This document shows positions 21,465 to 30,338 of a stretch of 40,293 nucleotides of DNA, piece after piece. A program made the translations under genes and the position numbers. Source of the stretch: Acanthaster planci (taxonomy: Eukaryota; Echinodermata; Asteroidea; Valvatida; Acanthasteridae); assembly GCF_001949145.1 (NCBI RefSeq), contig NW_019091380.1, forward strand, positions 757,809 to 798,101. The letters are read 5' to 3'. The notes below the pieces were generated by a model that saw only the letters and a program-made list of their open reading frames with translations, was not told the origin of the DNA and searched no databases. Numbering within the stretch: the first letter of the stretch is position 1; each line of letters opens with the position of its first letter.

Positions 21465-21750
21465 CCTCTGGTCCACAAAAAATCTTCCTCCGGATGGCTC
21501 TTCAGGCTCTTGATGGCCAAAGGTTTCTTGAATGGGCACAGGCAAGTCCTCCCCAAGTGCACACCATACAGCGGCGGCTGCTGAAGATGTTTCGGTCTGT
21601 CCCTACACTGGACGCCGCTCACAGCTTGATGTCTCTGAGTGAACAAAGCCCTGTAAGGGGACACAGATGTACTTGGTGGCCTGATGATGGTCAGGCTGGC
21701 ACACTAGGATCAGACGGATGGAACCCTCACCCAGCACCAGTAGATCATAC
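21465..21750 (-). pseudogene. Teneurin-like exon, post-TRQDG segment (copy A)
   Basis: On the minus strand, CCCACAG precedes GTATGATC (acceptor) and GACCAGAGG precedes GTAGGC (donor), giving a 286-nt exon. The split codon GGA-AT from the exon at 23187 joins G-TATGAT, so TRQDGMYDLLVLGEGSIRL reads straight through. Known teneurins have an FDLxVNGGGSVTL-type strand here, followed by a VPWN block; this copy has KYICVPLQGF. An in-frame TAG at 21605-21603 interrupts the exon about 49 codons in, after which the frame reopens (LPVPIQETFG). The conserved start and borders support homology. The stop and strong divergence argue for a relic, unless an earlier donor (CAAGCTGTGAGC near 21620) is used. Confidence 0.65.
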
Positions 21751-22234
21751 CTGTGGGATATAGCATTAGAGAATAAATTCGGTTGAAAAATTAGCGACAA
21801 ATAATGCAATGCATCTACTAGGAATCCAGGAAGCTGGTGGTGGCTTCCATATCACGTGTGCATCATGTCCAAATGGACCGAAAGAATTCAGCCAGGGCCA
21901 GTTTTGGGGGGTTCAGTTTACAATACTTTTAAAGGAGAAGTTGAGTTGTCTTCTAAGTCCACAGAGTGTTCTGAAATAAAACATAATTTGGCTCACTGTA
22001 CAAATGTCCCCTTATAGGTGATACGGCGAGAAACTGGACTGACTAGAACACCATTACATCTGTGATGGTGCTGTTGTCGGTCTTGATGGTTGGGTTTGTG
22101 TAAACTTAGATCATTCGTACTTGGTACCATGCATGCATGAAACAAGTGTGCTAGATAAGCCTTGCTAGGTGCACTAGAAAAACCTCCTCTCTTGTTCACA
22201 TACGGAGCCCACAGTAGGACGGAATATAAGCAAA
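21751..22234. other. Shared intron-like block of copy A
   Basis: It aligns with 30339-30814 of copy B. Short ORFs present in both copies do not keep the same frame, so no coding function is supported. Confidence 0.5.
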
Positions 22235-22480
22235 TGTGACCCGGTGCATCATAATCAGGAATAAGTCACTGAGGTCGTTTTATGTTATGGCCGGGTAAAG
22301 TGGGGGTGTGGGTAAAAATGTTTTAAAAATCGATTTGGCGTTTGAAGTGTACGTATGAAAGGTTACCATCAACACACTTGCAATGCGTACCATTTGAAAG
22401 ATTATGAAATTCTTTATCTGACCATGTACATATCTCAAAAGGTCAATTTGAGACTCCTGATTTCGATGTGCTGGGTCACA
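22235..22480. mobile_element. MITE with TGTGACCC termini, present only in copy A
   Basis: The left end reads TGTGACCCGGTGCATCATAA and the right end, in reverse complement, TGTGACCCAGCACATCGAAA; both continue as ATCAGGA. Length is 246 bp with no coding capacity. Copy B has the flanks joined without the element (AATATAAGCAAAAAAAGTATGG near 30806-30827), a clean empty site. The flanks are A-rich, so the target duplication (probably short, AA-like) cannot be fixed. Confidence 0.9.
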
Positions 22481-22767
22481 AACAAGGTGTGGACTGATCC
22501 AGTGATCAAGCATTTGACTCTTGGTATGAGTTTGAGATTTTGAGGAAAAAAAATGGTGCCAAAATGTTTTAATATTGATGAATATTTTTACATTTCTTGA
22601 ATACCTGTGTCACCTGTGAGTCCAAATACATTCCTACTCATCAGAGCACTGTCAAGGCTACCTGGTTTCAACTGTGCTCCTGAAAATTTACATGCTGACC
22701 TTTTCTCCATGTGTAAGAAAACTGAATATGCTGAAGTGTCAAATCCGACACTTACATGAGGGTAGCC

Positions 22768-22927
22768 AGTGGCCATTCTTTGAAAGTGCTGAATACGATG
22801 TTTAAATGTTAAAGCCAGCATTTTAAACATTAAATTCAACAAACAATTTAAATGCCAGATTTGAAATCTAAAATGCAAGATTGAACATTTAAAACACTGG
22901 CATCAACACTTTCAAAGAATGGCCACT
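22768..22927. mobile_element. Small foldback element, copy A
   Basis: The left arm 22768-22792 reads AGTGGCCATTCTTTGAAAGT, then GCTGA. The right arm 22903-22927 in reverse complement reads AGTGGCCATTCTTTGAAAGT, then GTTGA, so the arms are nearly perfect over 25 bp. The interior consists of short repeats around TTTAAATG and CCAGCATTT. A diverged copy lies at the equivalent place in copy B (31104-31274), so the element predates the duplication. Confidence 0.8.
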
Positions 22928-23186
22928 TAATGCACTCAAGTAAGTACTTACAGGTACTTACAAATCCACTTCTGATTGTGGGCCTTTATAGGCTTCTTTC
23001 ATCAGACCTTCATACAGCCTATTAGACCCATAAGATCCCATTGATCTTTACTGAGCAATCATTGAAGTGCCAGATTCAACACTTCAGGTTTTAGCTTTAA
23101 GGATTACAAGTTCAAGCAAGCTTGTCATCTCCCAAGTTCCACAGTGAGTGTGACTGGACAGCATTTTAATTTCTTGATACACTCAC

Positions 23187-23323
23187 ATTCCATCTTGCCT
23201 GGTGTACCAGTAGGTGTAACCCAGGAATGGCTGGCCCTCCACATGGACCCTGGCACCTGAGATGGGACCATCATCCTCACTGACCGGTCGGACATGAATG
23301 GTGGAAACACAACTGCCAACAAA
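23187..23323 (-). pseudogene. Teneurin-like exon with conserved TRQDG block
   Basis: On the minus strand the exon reads VSTIHVRPVSEDDGPISGAR, then VHVEGQPFLGYTYWYTRQDG, ending GGA-AT before a perfect donor GTGAGTGT. Teneurins carry at this point a transthyretin-like beta-sandwich segment with VxVIRGxV, G(T)PLVGVRVSV, a Tyr/Phe-Gly pair and TRQDG. Order, spacing and the split codon to the next exon all fit. The acceptor is ambiguous: CCTAAAG before TTTGTTGGC (phase 0, end at 23323) or TTGGCAG (end at 23312). The frame is intact. Duplication copy B retains only the donor-side sequence of this exon, near 31605. Confidence 0.75.
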
Positions 23324-23476
23324 CTTTAGGCACGATACAAAATTTATCAATCCTTCTTCCAATGACATATGCAAATTTACTGAACATGCCCAATGGATGA
23401 AATATTTTCCAGTTCATAAGTACTCAGGAAACAATCAAAGCTTTATTATTTACTAACATTTCACACTGACACAAAA

Positions 23477-23736
23477 TGTGACCCACTCTGCGAAAAGGAG
23501 TCTTAAGTTGCCAGAGACACTTTTTTAGGTTTCATTTGTCTTCGAAAGAGCAAATGGAGCTTTTTCTTTTGATGTACAGGTATCAATCAGTTTGGCATTG
23601 TGATGAAAGGGGATACTCCATGGTTAAAAATGCTGTGGCTTCCTATTGATTTACATTGTGCAAAATTATTCTAAAGGACTTTTTACTCCAAAGTGGCTCT
23701 GCCGACTTAAGACTCCTATTCCCAGAGTGGGTCACA
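23477..23736. mobile_element. MITE with TGTGACCC termini, well-preserved copy
   Basis: The left end reads TGTGACCCACTCTGCGAAAA, then GGAGTCTTA. The right end in reverse complement reads TGTGACCCACTCTGGGAATA, then GGAGTCTTA. The arms are 29 bp with 2 mismatches, total 260 bp. The internal CCAAAGTGGCTCTGCC near the right end is shared with 7787-8021. It is non-coding, hence non-autonomous. Flanking A-rich sequence (ACACAAAA left, AATACTTT right) hides the target duplication. Confidence 0.9.
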
Positions 23737-24294
23737 AATACTTTAAATCTTCCAATAAATTCTTCATAAGGAAAAATTTCATAAGGAAAATGAAAGTCTG
23801 TTTAGGGCATCAATCACTTCTGAAAGCAGGAGTTACACATAATACCTTGGGCAATACCAATGCAAGTGTCAAGCCCAAAGCCCCTGGTGGTGTGGAGTGT
23901 GGCCCTATTAAGGGCCCAGGAAGATTTGGGATAGCAGATGCAATGGGTGTGTTCTGAGCCAATTCCTGACTGCTTTACCCAACTTCTTAAGCCAAAGATT
24001 TCATCTGATTTAATTCCATAGTTTGAAGGTATTACCTATCGTGAATTGTCAAATCAACTGTAAACACACACCATTTATTCGGCAACCCTAAAAAAAATTG
24101 GGGGTGAGAGACAGACAAATGCTAAGATACCCCCACTATGAGGGACATGCCTCAATCCTGCTTACTTGTAATTTGACTGAGTAGTGTCTTAAAGCACATC
24201 ATTAAAAGGCAAAGAGAAACCATCAAAAGACATGTTGAAGTCATTTGAAACAAATGTTCTTCAACCAGTAAGACAAATTGTTTTAAAATCTTAC
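23737..24294. other. Intron-like sequence between teneurin-like exons and MITE
   Basis: No exon-like frame with borders was found. A plus-strand ORF at 23646-23957 partly overlaps the MITE and has no recognisable domain. Confidence 0.45.
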
Positions 24295-24489
24295 CTTGGA
24301 TCCACAGTGCCCCATTCCAGACACTGTCATCCTCCACGGGGAATTTGTAGCGATTGTACATGACGGGGGAGGGGTGACGAGGGATATCACATCACGGCCC
24401 AGGACAGTCTCAGGGTCTGGGGATGTCCTACAGAGGATATTGGAGGCACAGTAGTCGTCATGGCAACAGTCAGGGTCCAGACAATCCAT
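24295..24489 (-). pseudogene. Teneurin-like exon, last EGF-type cysteine block (DCLDPDCC)
   Basis: On the minus strand, ACACCCAG precedes ATGGATTG (acceptor) and ATCCAAG precedes GTAAGA (donor), giving 195 nt. It opens MDCLDPDCCHDDYCASNILC, then RTSPDPE. The DCLDPDCC signature followed by spaced Cys and an SPDP-like string is characteristic of the junction after the teneurin EGF repeats. About two thirds along, near 24352-24362, the homologous reading moves to another frame (YNRYKFPVEDDSVWNGAL), resembling the SFxxRxKFxxEDxSVQN stretch of invertebrate teneurins. A small indel therefore seems to have broken the exon, although the first frame remains open to the donor. No upstream EGF exons were found up to the right edge. 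Confidence 0.75.
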
Positions 24490-25869
24490 CTGGGTGTCTA
24501 TTTACTGAACAAGGTTGAAACAAATTGATTTATCCTCTCAGGAGAGCAAAACTAAGATGGATTGATGCACTCACATACAATGTAGATGTACGCCCACCAT
24601 GTAAGATAGAGAAACATGAAATAACAGATAAGTTTGTCATGAAAGTTGGTATGATGAGTGGGTCGCAGTACATGCTATATGACAACCCATCTCCACCACT
24701 GAAGTTGTCAAATAGCACAAGCTGTTTCCATGGTGATTTTACAGGCTTTGCCACGATGGGGGGAAGCAGCACATACCCATGTCACACCGGCCGTGGATGG
24801 CACATGTGAACCTATTGTTATTGGGGATTCAGAGATACATCAAAACCTTTTTCTGAAAATGCACAGCTGCGAAGATTCCCTTCCTAAACTGATTGATCAC
24901 GCATGCAGAGAGACCTGACTGGGCACATTTAAAAAAGACAATTGCAATAGTTTTCTGGAGTATTCTCTCCGGTTGAGGGAAAAAAATTTCCCTCAGCTCC
25001 TCAATAAATGTCCTTATTATAAATCTTACAACCATAGGCCCTTGGAGTGATGAAGGAACATGTATAACAATTTGGGAAATAGCCAAGAAGGGTCCCTTGG
25101 CAACATCACTGTTTTGCAATAGCTTGATATCAGACTGTTGCTGAACATAACCATTCTGACAATACTTTTATGCTGTCTTTATTCACAGGTCCTAGCTTTC
25201 CAACAGTTTCCATCTGGTCCTTTTTTGTCAAGATGTATTAGGGTTTGTAGAATAAAGGGTTTGAATTAAGAGGTACAGATGGGTGTAGGGTGTAGTCTGT
25301 TCTGGCAAGCATGCCCATAGAGGTGCACGTTCTATGGATTTAACAATGGATGCACAAGCAGGTCACATAGAAGAACGGGTACAGAAAGCAACGGTGGCAC
25401 ATCCAGAACTTGTCGTGGGGAAGGAGGGGCTCCTCCACCACAATGCACCTCCCCCACACTTCACCACAGGGGATGGGGATGTACAGCTATATCTGTGCTT
25501 GTAGTTTAAGATGTTGGTATATATTGCATCTTTGTTTCTCAGAAACTAAAAAAGAAAAAGAAAAAAAATGAACCGGGGGGAGGGGGACTTCAAGCCCCGA
25601 GCCTCCCCCTCAGTACTGGTATTGCAAGCAGCACTAATGGACACATTGGAAAATTTGATTTCTCCCCGAGCTGGCCAATTTTGGAAGAAAAATCAGTGAG
25701 TCCAAGAAAGAGATACCCGGCAAGCAGTTGGCCAGAATGTGGCTGAAAGGATCCCCCGCAATGAAAATTTCAATGCAAGAGCTGTGAAGACCAGTCCAAA
25801 ATCAACGTACGCTGACACGTACAAGTTTTGAAGAGAGCAATTAGAGTGTTTCCACAGGGAACAAAATCA
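24490..25869. other. No gene recognised
   Basis: A plus-strand ORF at 24525-24809 (94 codons) and opposite-strand ORFs overlap, and none is recognised. Purine-rich and GC-rich patches occur at 25410-25610. On the minus strand this lies upstream of the EGF-type teneurin exon, where more EGF exons would be expected but are not seen. Confidence 0.45.
25573..25609. repeat. GC-rich imperfect hairpin
   Basis: GGGGGGAGGGGG and CCTCCCCCTC lie about 17 bp apart and can pair over 8 or more bases, with ACTTCAAG in the loop region and CCCC able to pair internally. The G-runs could also form a quadruplex. It stands out in AT-rich surroundings. No function is implied. Confidence 0.5.
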
Positions 25870-26159
25870 CAAAGTGATCACAAAAGATCGATTTGCATAG
25901 CAACTTATTGCTAGTAGAAGAGGCTCCGGGGTTAAGTTGCAGAACAAATAAGAAGAATTCAAGGGAAAAAGGTCATGGCAAGAGAGAGAGTGTCTTTACC
26001 CCGATTTGCAGCTGAAGCACTGAGCTAAAGCAGTCTTAAATTTACCTACAGTGTATTATGGATATCATACCTGATGGGTATTATGTTTGGGTACTGCCTA
26101 AGCCAACTCATCTAAAAAATAAAAAAAATCAGCTAGAGAGGATCCTTCATTCCTTAAGG

Positions 26160-26588
26160 AGGAAGTAGAAAAGTCATCCAAAACAGGTGCACAAGGCAGA
26201 AAAATAGAAACCGCAGATTGTTAAACCCTTGACTGTGGCATAGAGTAAATCAGGCAGTTTGTGGCTGGTATTGGACTGATGAAGCATAAATAATAAAGAA
26301 GCACAATATAAGTTTTAAGAGGATGTGTCCGGTGGAAAGCAATGTTTTGACATACATAGGAGATATGTATTAACTTTTGATTTAAAATCTTCATATCAAC
26401 ATATTTGAATTGCCAAAGACAACTGAACACACATAGTCTTCTCTTGGAAAGAGAGCTGTGACACAAGTTTTTGTCACTTGAATAAATTTATATGATGATG
26501 TATTTCTATGGTGGCATATTCACTAATTTAAAAAGATGAGTGCTGATACATTGGAGGTCCAGAGTTTATCCGGTGGTCATCATGTTTC
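26160..26588 (+). pseudogene. DIRS-like reverse transcriptase fragment, first part (copy B)
   Basis: Plus-strand fragments read KPLTVA, a stop, then SKSGSLWLVLD at 26224-26277. At about 26369-26411 comes VLTFDLKSSYQHI followed by TGA. The second block matches the FDLKSGYHHI strand of this reverse transcriptase type and is absent from copy A. Stops are frequent. The fragment is interrupted at about 26588 by a LINE piece, and the continuation at 26973 opens with the catalytic LNDGLGG block. Confidence 0.7.
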
Positions 26589-26972
26589 GGGATGCTTGCT
26601 TACTTGCTTATGGACATTCATCGAAATGATGACAATGTCTCTCCCGCAAAAGGAAAAGGAAGAAGAAAATTAGTGTTGGTGAAGGAAGCACCTCTGATGA
26701 CTCCTTAGGGTGGCTCCCAAGCCCACACTCAGAGGCGCAGTGTCTCCCACAGGTGGGGCAAGGGATACCATCGCCTGGGGAAGGCCTTTGATTCTGTCGC
26801 AGGCATGTTTTGTTGGTGGCGTTGCCCCTCTCGGGGACGATTAACAGCCTGATGACATGCAGACCGCCATGGGACCTGGTCTTTGACAAGCAGCTCCAGG
26901 GGAGAGGCTGTGACTCCCCACTTCTTCAAGATCACTTTCAGATGGTCCTTGAACCGTTTCTACCCGCCGACA
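26589..26972 (-). mobile_element. LINE ORF2 C-terminal fragment inserted in the retroelement
   Basis: The minus strand reads KRFKDHLKVILKKWGVTAS, then VPWRSACHQAVNRPREGQR. After one frameshift it continues GDGIPCPTCGRHCASECGLG, then SHPKE. This is the standard C-terminal tail of many animal LINE ORF2 proteins: a helical KKRFKDxLK block, a D..WR..(V/T)H block, then a CPxCGRxCxSxxGLxSH zinc finger. The usual Arg-Ile of the finger is changed to Glu-Cys. The 3' end includes an AAGC-type microsatellite (AAGCAAGTAAGCAAGCA on the minus strand). The copy is 5'-truncated, as expected of LINE insertions. Copy A lacks it: the flanks join directly at 18529-18540. Confidence 0.8.
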
Positions 26973-27776
26973 TTCCTGAATGACGGTTTGGGTGGAAATA
27001 GGGAGAAAGAACAAGCCTGAATTGAAAGCAAATTTGTTAAAGGTTCATCGCAACAGTTTGGAATCCTGATTACAGAGGGAAAAAGTGCAGGGGAAAACAG
27101 CACAGAAAACAGTTGGGCTAGAATTGGTTTTGGGTCTGGCATATAGAAATTTTATCATCAATGCCAAATAGGATTAATAAAGTAGAGACAATTTTAGATT
27201 TGCTCACTTTCCAAATTGACAAAATCCAGACAAACTCGTGCCAGCATAGCTACTTGCAAGGCAGATTATCTCCCTCATGATCTCAGAAGGCAAATTATCA
27301 GTCAGATTGAGAACCATGGCTATGTTACACAGACAAGTTGGAATGCACCAAAGTAAAAGAGGAGCTGAGGAAAAGAATGAGATAATGTTTCGGAAAGGAA
27401 TGTCTAACAGGCTAGTAAGCAGGGCATGAGCATGAAAGCGCAAAGTGAAGGTGACACAAAGTACATAGTGATGCATCCAAGGATTGTAACAGTGGATAAA
27501 TGTGAGGGGGCCTTCGCTGAAGGCACTGAAGTAATGGTGATCGGGATGAACAGGATACAAAGCAAAGCTCTGCTTGGGCAGAGGATCAGGCTAGAGAAAG
27601 AGTGTTGGAAAAATAACACGCATATTTTAAGAAATAGTAAAGTATTAAAAATACAGAAAGAAAAAAAGAAAGTCTCAAAAAATGCTTTCAATATTAGCCA
27701 ATTCAGTAGAGAGGAAGATTTTGGAGCCTGATCAGATTGAGGAAAGATAAAACATCACTCCTTTGCTGCTCTTGAT
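26973..27776 (+). pseudogene. DIRS-like reverse transcriptase and RNase H, second part (copy B)
   Basis: The frame resumes right after the LINE piece with LNDGLGGNREKEQA, a stop, IESKFVKGSSQQFGILITE and GKSAGENS, equivalent to the catalytic DD and following region of copy A. Next are SVRLRTMAMLHRQVGMHQSK-like residues (about 27298-27360) and the RNase H start in a frameshifted state, because four bases (ATCA) are missing beside GACACAAAGTACATAG at about 27450. A longer frame at 27426-27731 is open here but is not the homologous one. Several stops and shifts make it non-functional. Confidence 0.7.
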
Positions 27777-28440
27777 TCTGTTATTTCTAACTACCATGCT
27801 CAAATAAAGGAACAGAAATTGTTCCGGCAGAAGAAAGACATTTTCAAGTTTGGATCAGTGTAAAAAAGAAGGAAGTAATTCTTCACATGATGGAGTGATT
27901 TGTTGTTATCAAAAACATAAATATGACATTGATATAAAACTTCATCTTGCCCATGAAAGCGCAAGATCAGTGTGACACAATCAAAGTACATAGTGATGCA
28001 AAAGTGGATAAATGTGAGGGAGCCTTCACTGAAGGCACTGAAGTAGTAGTGATGAGGATGAACAGGATACAAGGCAAAGCTCTGCTTGGACAGAGGATCA
28101 GGCTAGAGAAAGAGTGTTGGAAAAATAACACGCATATTTTAAGAAATAGGAAAGTAGCACGATAAAAATATACAGAAAGAAAAAAAGTCTCAAAAATTGC
28201 TTTCAATATTAGCCAATTCAGCAGAGAGGAAGGTATGATGTTGGAGCCTGATCAGATTAAGGAAAGATAAAACATCACTCCTTTGCTGCTATTGATTCTG
28301 TTATTTCTAACAAGCATGCTCAACTAAAGAAACAGAAATTGTTCCAGCAGAAGAAAGACATTTTCAAGTTTGGATCAGTGTAAAAAAGATGGAAGTAATT
28401 CTTCACATGATGGAGTGATTTGTTGTTATCAAAAACGTAA
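27431..28440. repeat. Local tandem duplication, 521-bp offset, of the retroelement 3' part
   Basis: Unit 1 (27431-27920) and unit 2 (27952-28440) both start CATGAAAGCGCAA and end near TTGTTGTTATCAAAAAC. They share long near-identical stretches such as AAGAGTGTTGGAAAAATAAC and GAAAGACATTTTCAAGTTTG. They are clearly more alike than copy A and copy B are, so this duplication is younger. Unit 2 lacks part of the RNase H block between GTGATGCA and AAAGTGGATAAATG. Confidence 0.9.
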
Positions 28441-29091
28441 AACTTACACTTTCACATTTGTTTTATTTAGATGTGGCAATTAAACGTAATCAACATTTCC
28501 CTCAACTTAAAACTGAATTCCATCCTCTCATCAGTGCTGTTTCACAGGAGTTCCAATAAAAGAATCTAGCATGAGCTGAAATTAATTCCTGAATAAATAT
28601 TAATAGATCTTTTTTTTTTATTGTAACAAATCAATTGCATGAGAAGTTCCTACTAGATGAATCCAGGTGTCGATCAAACAACACCCCTAACCACAAAAAC
28701 CAGTCAAAATGTTGTATCACTGTCATGGTCTTGCTGTGACTGGCCATGGGTTTGGTTGGTAAAAGCTCTCAGATGTGGAAAAGAAATATACTAAAAATTA
28801 TAACAGTCAAAGAGGGTGTGGAATGGAAAACGTATGAATGTGAAGCAAATGAAATCGCATAGCAGAGAGTGAAATTCAGTTGCCAAGAGAGACAGTGGAA
28901 ATTTGAGAATAGGGAAGGTATGCTGTCTCACTACCAACTAAAAGGAACCTTAGAACACAAGGTTTGGATATTTAAATGGTAAATTCCTTTTGGTAACAGG
29001 GCCAAAAAAAAGGCACTAAAGCACTGCGATCTTGCTGTCTGAACATAGCAACCAATGAAAGAACCTACCTAGAATGAAGCCAGTTTTCCTC
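28441..29091. other. Shared non-coding block of copy B
   Basis: It aligns with 20276-20906 in copy A. No coding frame is conserved between the copies. Confidence 0.5.
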
Positions 29092-29620
29092 TGAGCATGT
29101 GGTGTATAAAACCACTTACAAATTAAACTGGGATAATTCAAGTTTAACAATTAACTGTGACGATTTACCTGAATTATTCATTTTACCAAGAGCAGCCTTG
29201 ATGGAGGTTGGAATAGAGCAGATTGAAGAAAAAGTTGACTTTTGCATCATAGAATCGTACTAACTGTGGCTGGACATTACAAGGGGAGGCTTACTAAAAA
29301 TGCCTCATAAATTGTAGATAAATGATATTTATTGAAATTGTTAGATATTATAATTGTTTGCTGTTGATTACATGGTCTGAGACTGTGATTGTTTAGGGTT
29401 ATATTGAATATTTATCACATATAGATGGCCACTGATTTACAATGAGGGAAATCAAGGCACACTACCTCAAAGGTTTTCTGCAGTTGGGCCACTATAGGCC
29501 TGTAGGATTGCTGGCAAGGAGGCACATGGCGTGGCATAGAAGCCAACGTTGGGGACCCATGGTGGAGTACCAGCCTGAACAATTTTAGAATTGTACATTT
29601 TTCATGCCACCTTGAGATTC
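29092..29620. mobile_element. 529-bp segment present only in copy B, origin unknown
   Basis: Copy B reads TTTTCCTC, then 529 bp, then TACTAATTC; copy A reads TTTCCCTCTACTAATTC without interruption at 20906/20907. The segment is non-coding, with an AGGCCTG-type word near 29499. Obvious terminal repeats were not seen. It is probably a non-autonomous insertion, but a deletion from copy A cannot be ruled out. Confidence 0.6.
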
Positions 29621-30055
29621 TACTAATTCACACTATACTTCATGCTATAATTTAGTTTGAGATATTAACAAAATGAGCTAGGAGGAAGATAACTGGAGAA
29701 GTCCAAGAAAGTTCTGAACGGAATTGTATACTTTAAATACTTTAAACCAATATTTGGTTATTATCTCTCAGAAGATTTGTGGGGGAATAGTTTTTGAGTT
29801 TGAAACAAGGAGTAACAGAAATGATAAATCAAATACTTCCAGTTTAGTTAACACTGGAAACAGCTTTGTAAAGATTTCAATATATCTACACTGGAAGAGC
29901 AAACAGAAAACGTTCCCCTGGCTTCATTTTGTGGTCACTTGTTTCAGACGTTCAGTGAACCAGGCTCACCACTGGTAGAAGTTCACTATGGGCTGACAAT
30001 GGTGATAAAGCCTTATTCACAACCATCAGCCTGACTAAAAAAATCACAACCTTAC

Positions 30056-30338
30056 CCTGTGGTCCACGGAGAAACCCTCCTCCTGAATAGTCTCTTCCTT
30101 GCTTCCAAAAGCCTGAAGTTTCTTGAATGGGCACAGGGTAGTCGTCCCTGGCACACACTGTATTATGGCAGCGGCTGAAGATGCTTCAGTCTGTCCCCAT
30201 GTTGGATATTGCTGGAGCTTCATGTTTAAGTAGACAAAGCTCTGGAGGGGGATGTAGATGCACTTGGTAGCTTGATGTTAAGGCTGATGCTCTAGGATCA
30301 GATGGATGGAACCCTTGCCCAACACTCTCAGGTCATAC
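30056..30338 (-). pseudogene. Teneurin-like exon, post-TRQDG segment (copy B)
   Basis: On the minus strand, CCTGCAG precedes GTATGACC (acceptor) and CCACAGG precedes GTAAGG (donor), giving 283 nt. The start reads YDLRVLGKGSIHLILEHQP and then TAA at 30280-30278. After a clean 3-nt difference from copy A the same frame continues HQATKCIYIPLQSFVYLNMK and stays open to the donor. The IPLQSFVYLNM string is closer to the teneurin VPWNxFVVxDxVVM strand than copy A is. Relative to copy A a further small length difference near 30160 changes the later frame. Being upstream of the EGF exon, it is out of gene order. Confidence 0.65.

Larger units (their letters stand above)
15930..23200. repeat. Segmental duplication, copy A
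   Basis: This segment is collinear, in the same orientation, with about 25870-31612. Anchor pairs include 16035/25938 (GGTGAAGTTGCAGGA versus GGTTAAGTTGCAGAA), 18428/26441 (TCTCTTGGAAAGAGA), 20372/28566 (CTAGCAT..GCTGAA), 20957/29659 (GAGATATTAACAAAATGAGC), 21960/30541 (CACAGAGTGTTCTGAAATAA) and 22510/30846 (GCATTTGACTCTTGGTA). The right end of similarity falls at about 23195, inside the donor region of a teneurin-like exon. Identity varies and looks roughly 80 percent by eye. The offset changes stepwise where one copy carries an insertion. Confidence 0.9.

Noticed and set aside
21329-21763. Plus-strand ORF of 144 codons
   Set aside because: It is the antisense shadow of the teneurin-like exon on the minus strand. 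The homologous reading and splice borders are on the minus strand.
24525-24809. Plus-strand ORF of 94 codons opposite an 80-codon minus ORF
   Set aside because: Reads somewhat protein-like but matches no family I know. It lies next to the EGF-type exon on the other strand without splice support.
27204-27691. Minus-strand ORFs of 118 and 95 codons in the copy B retroelement
   Set aside because: They are antisense to the reverse transcriptase/RNase H fragment and disappear in copy A.
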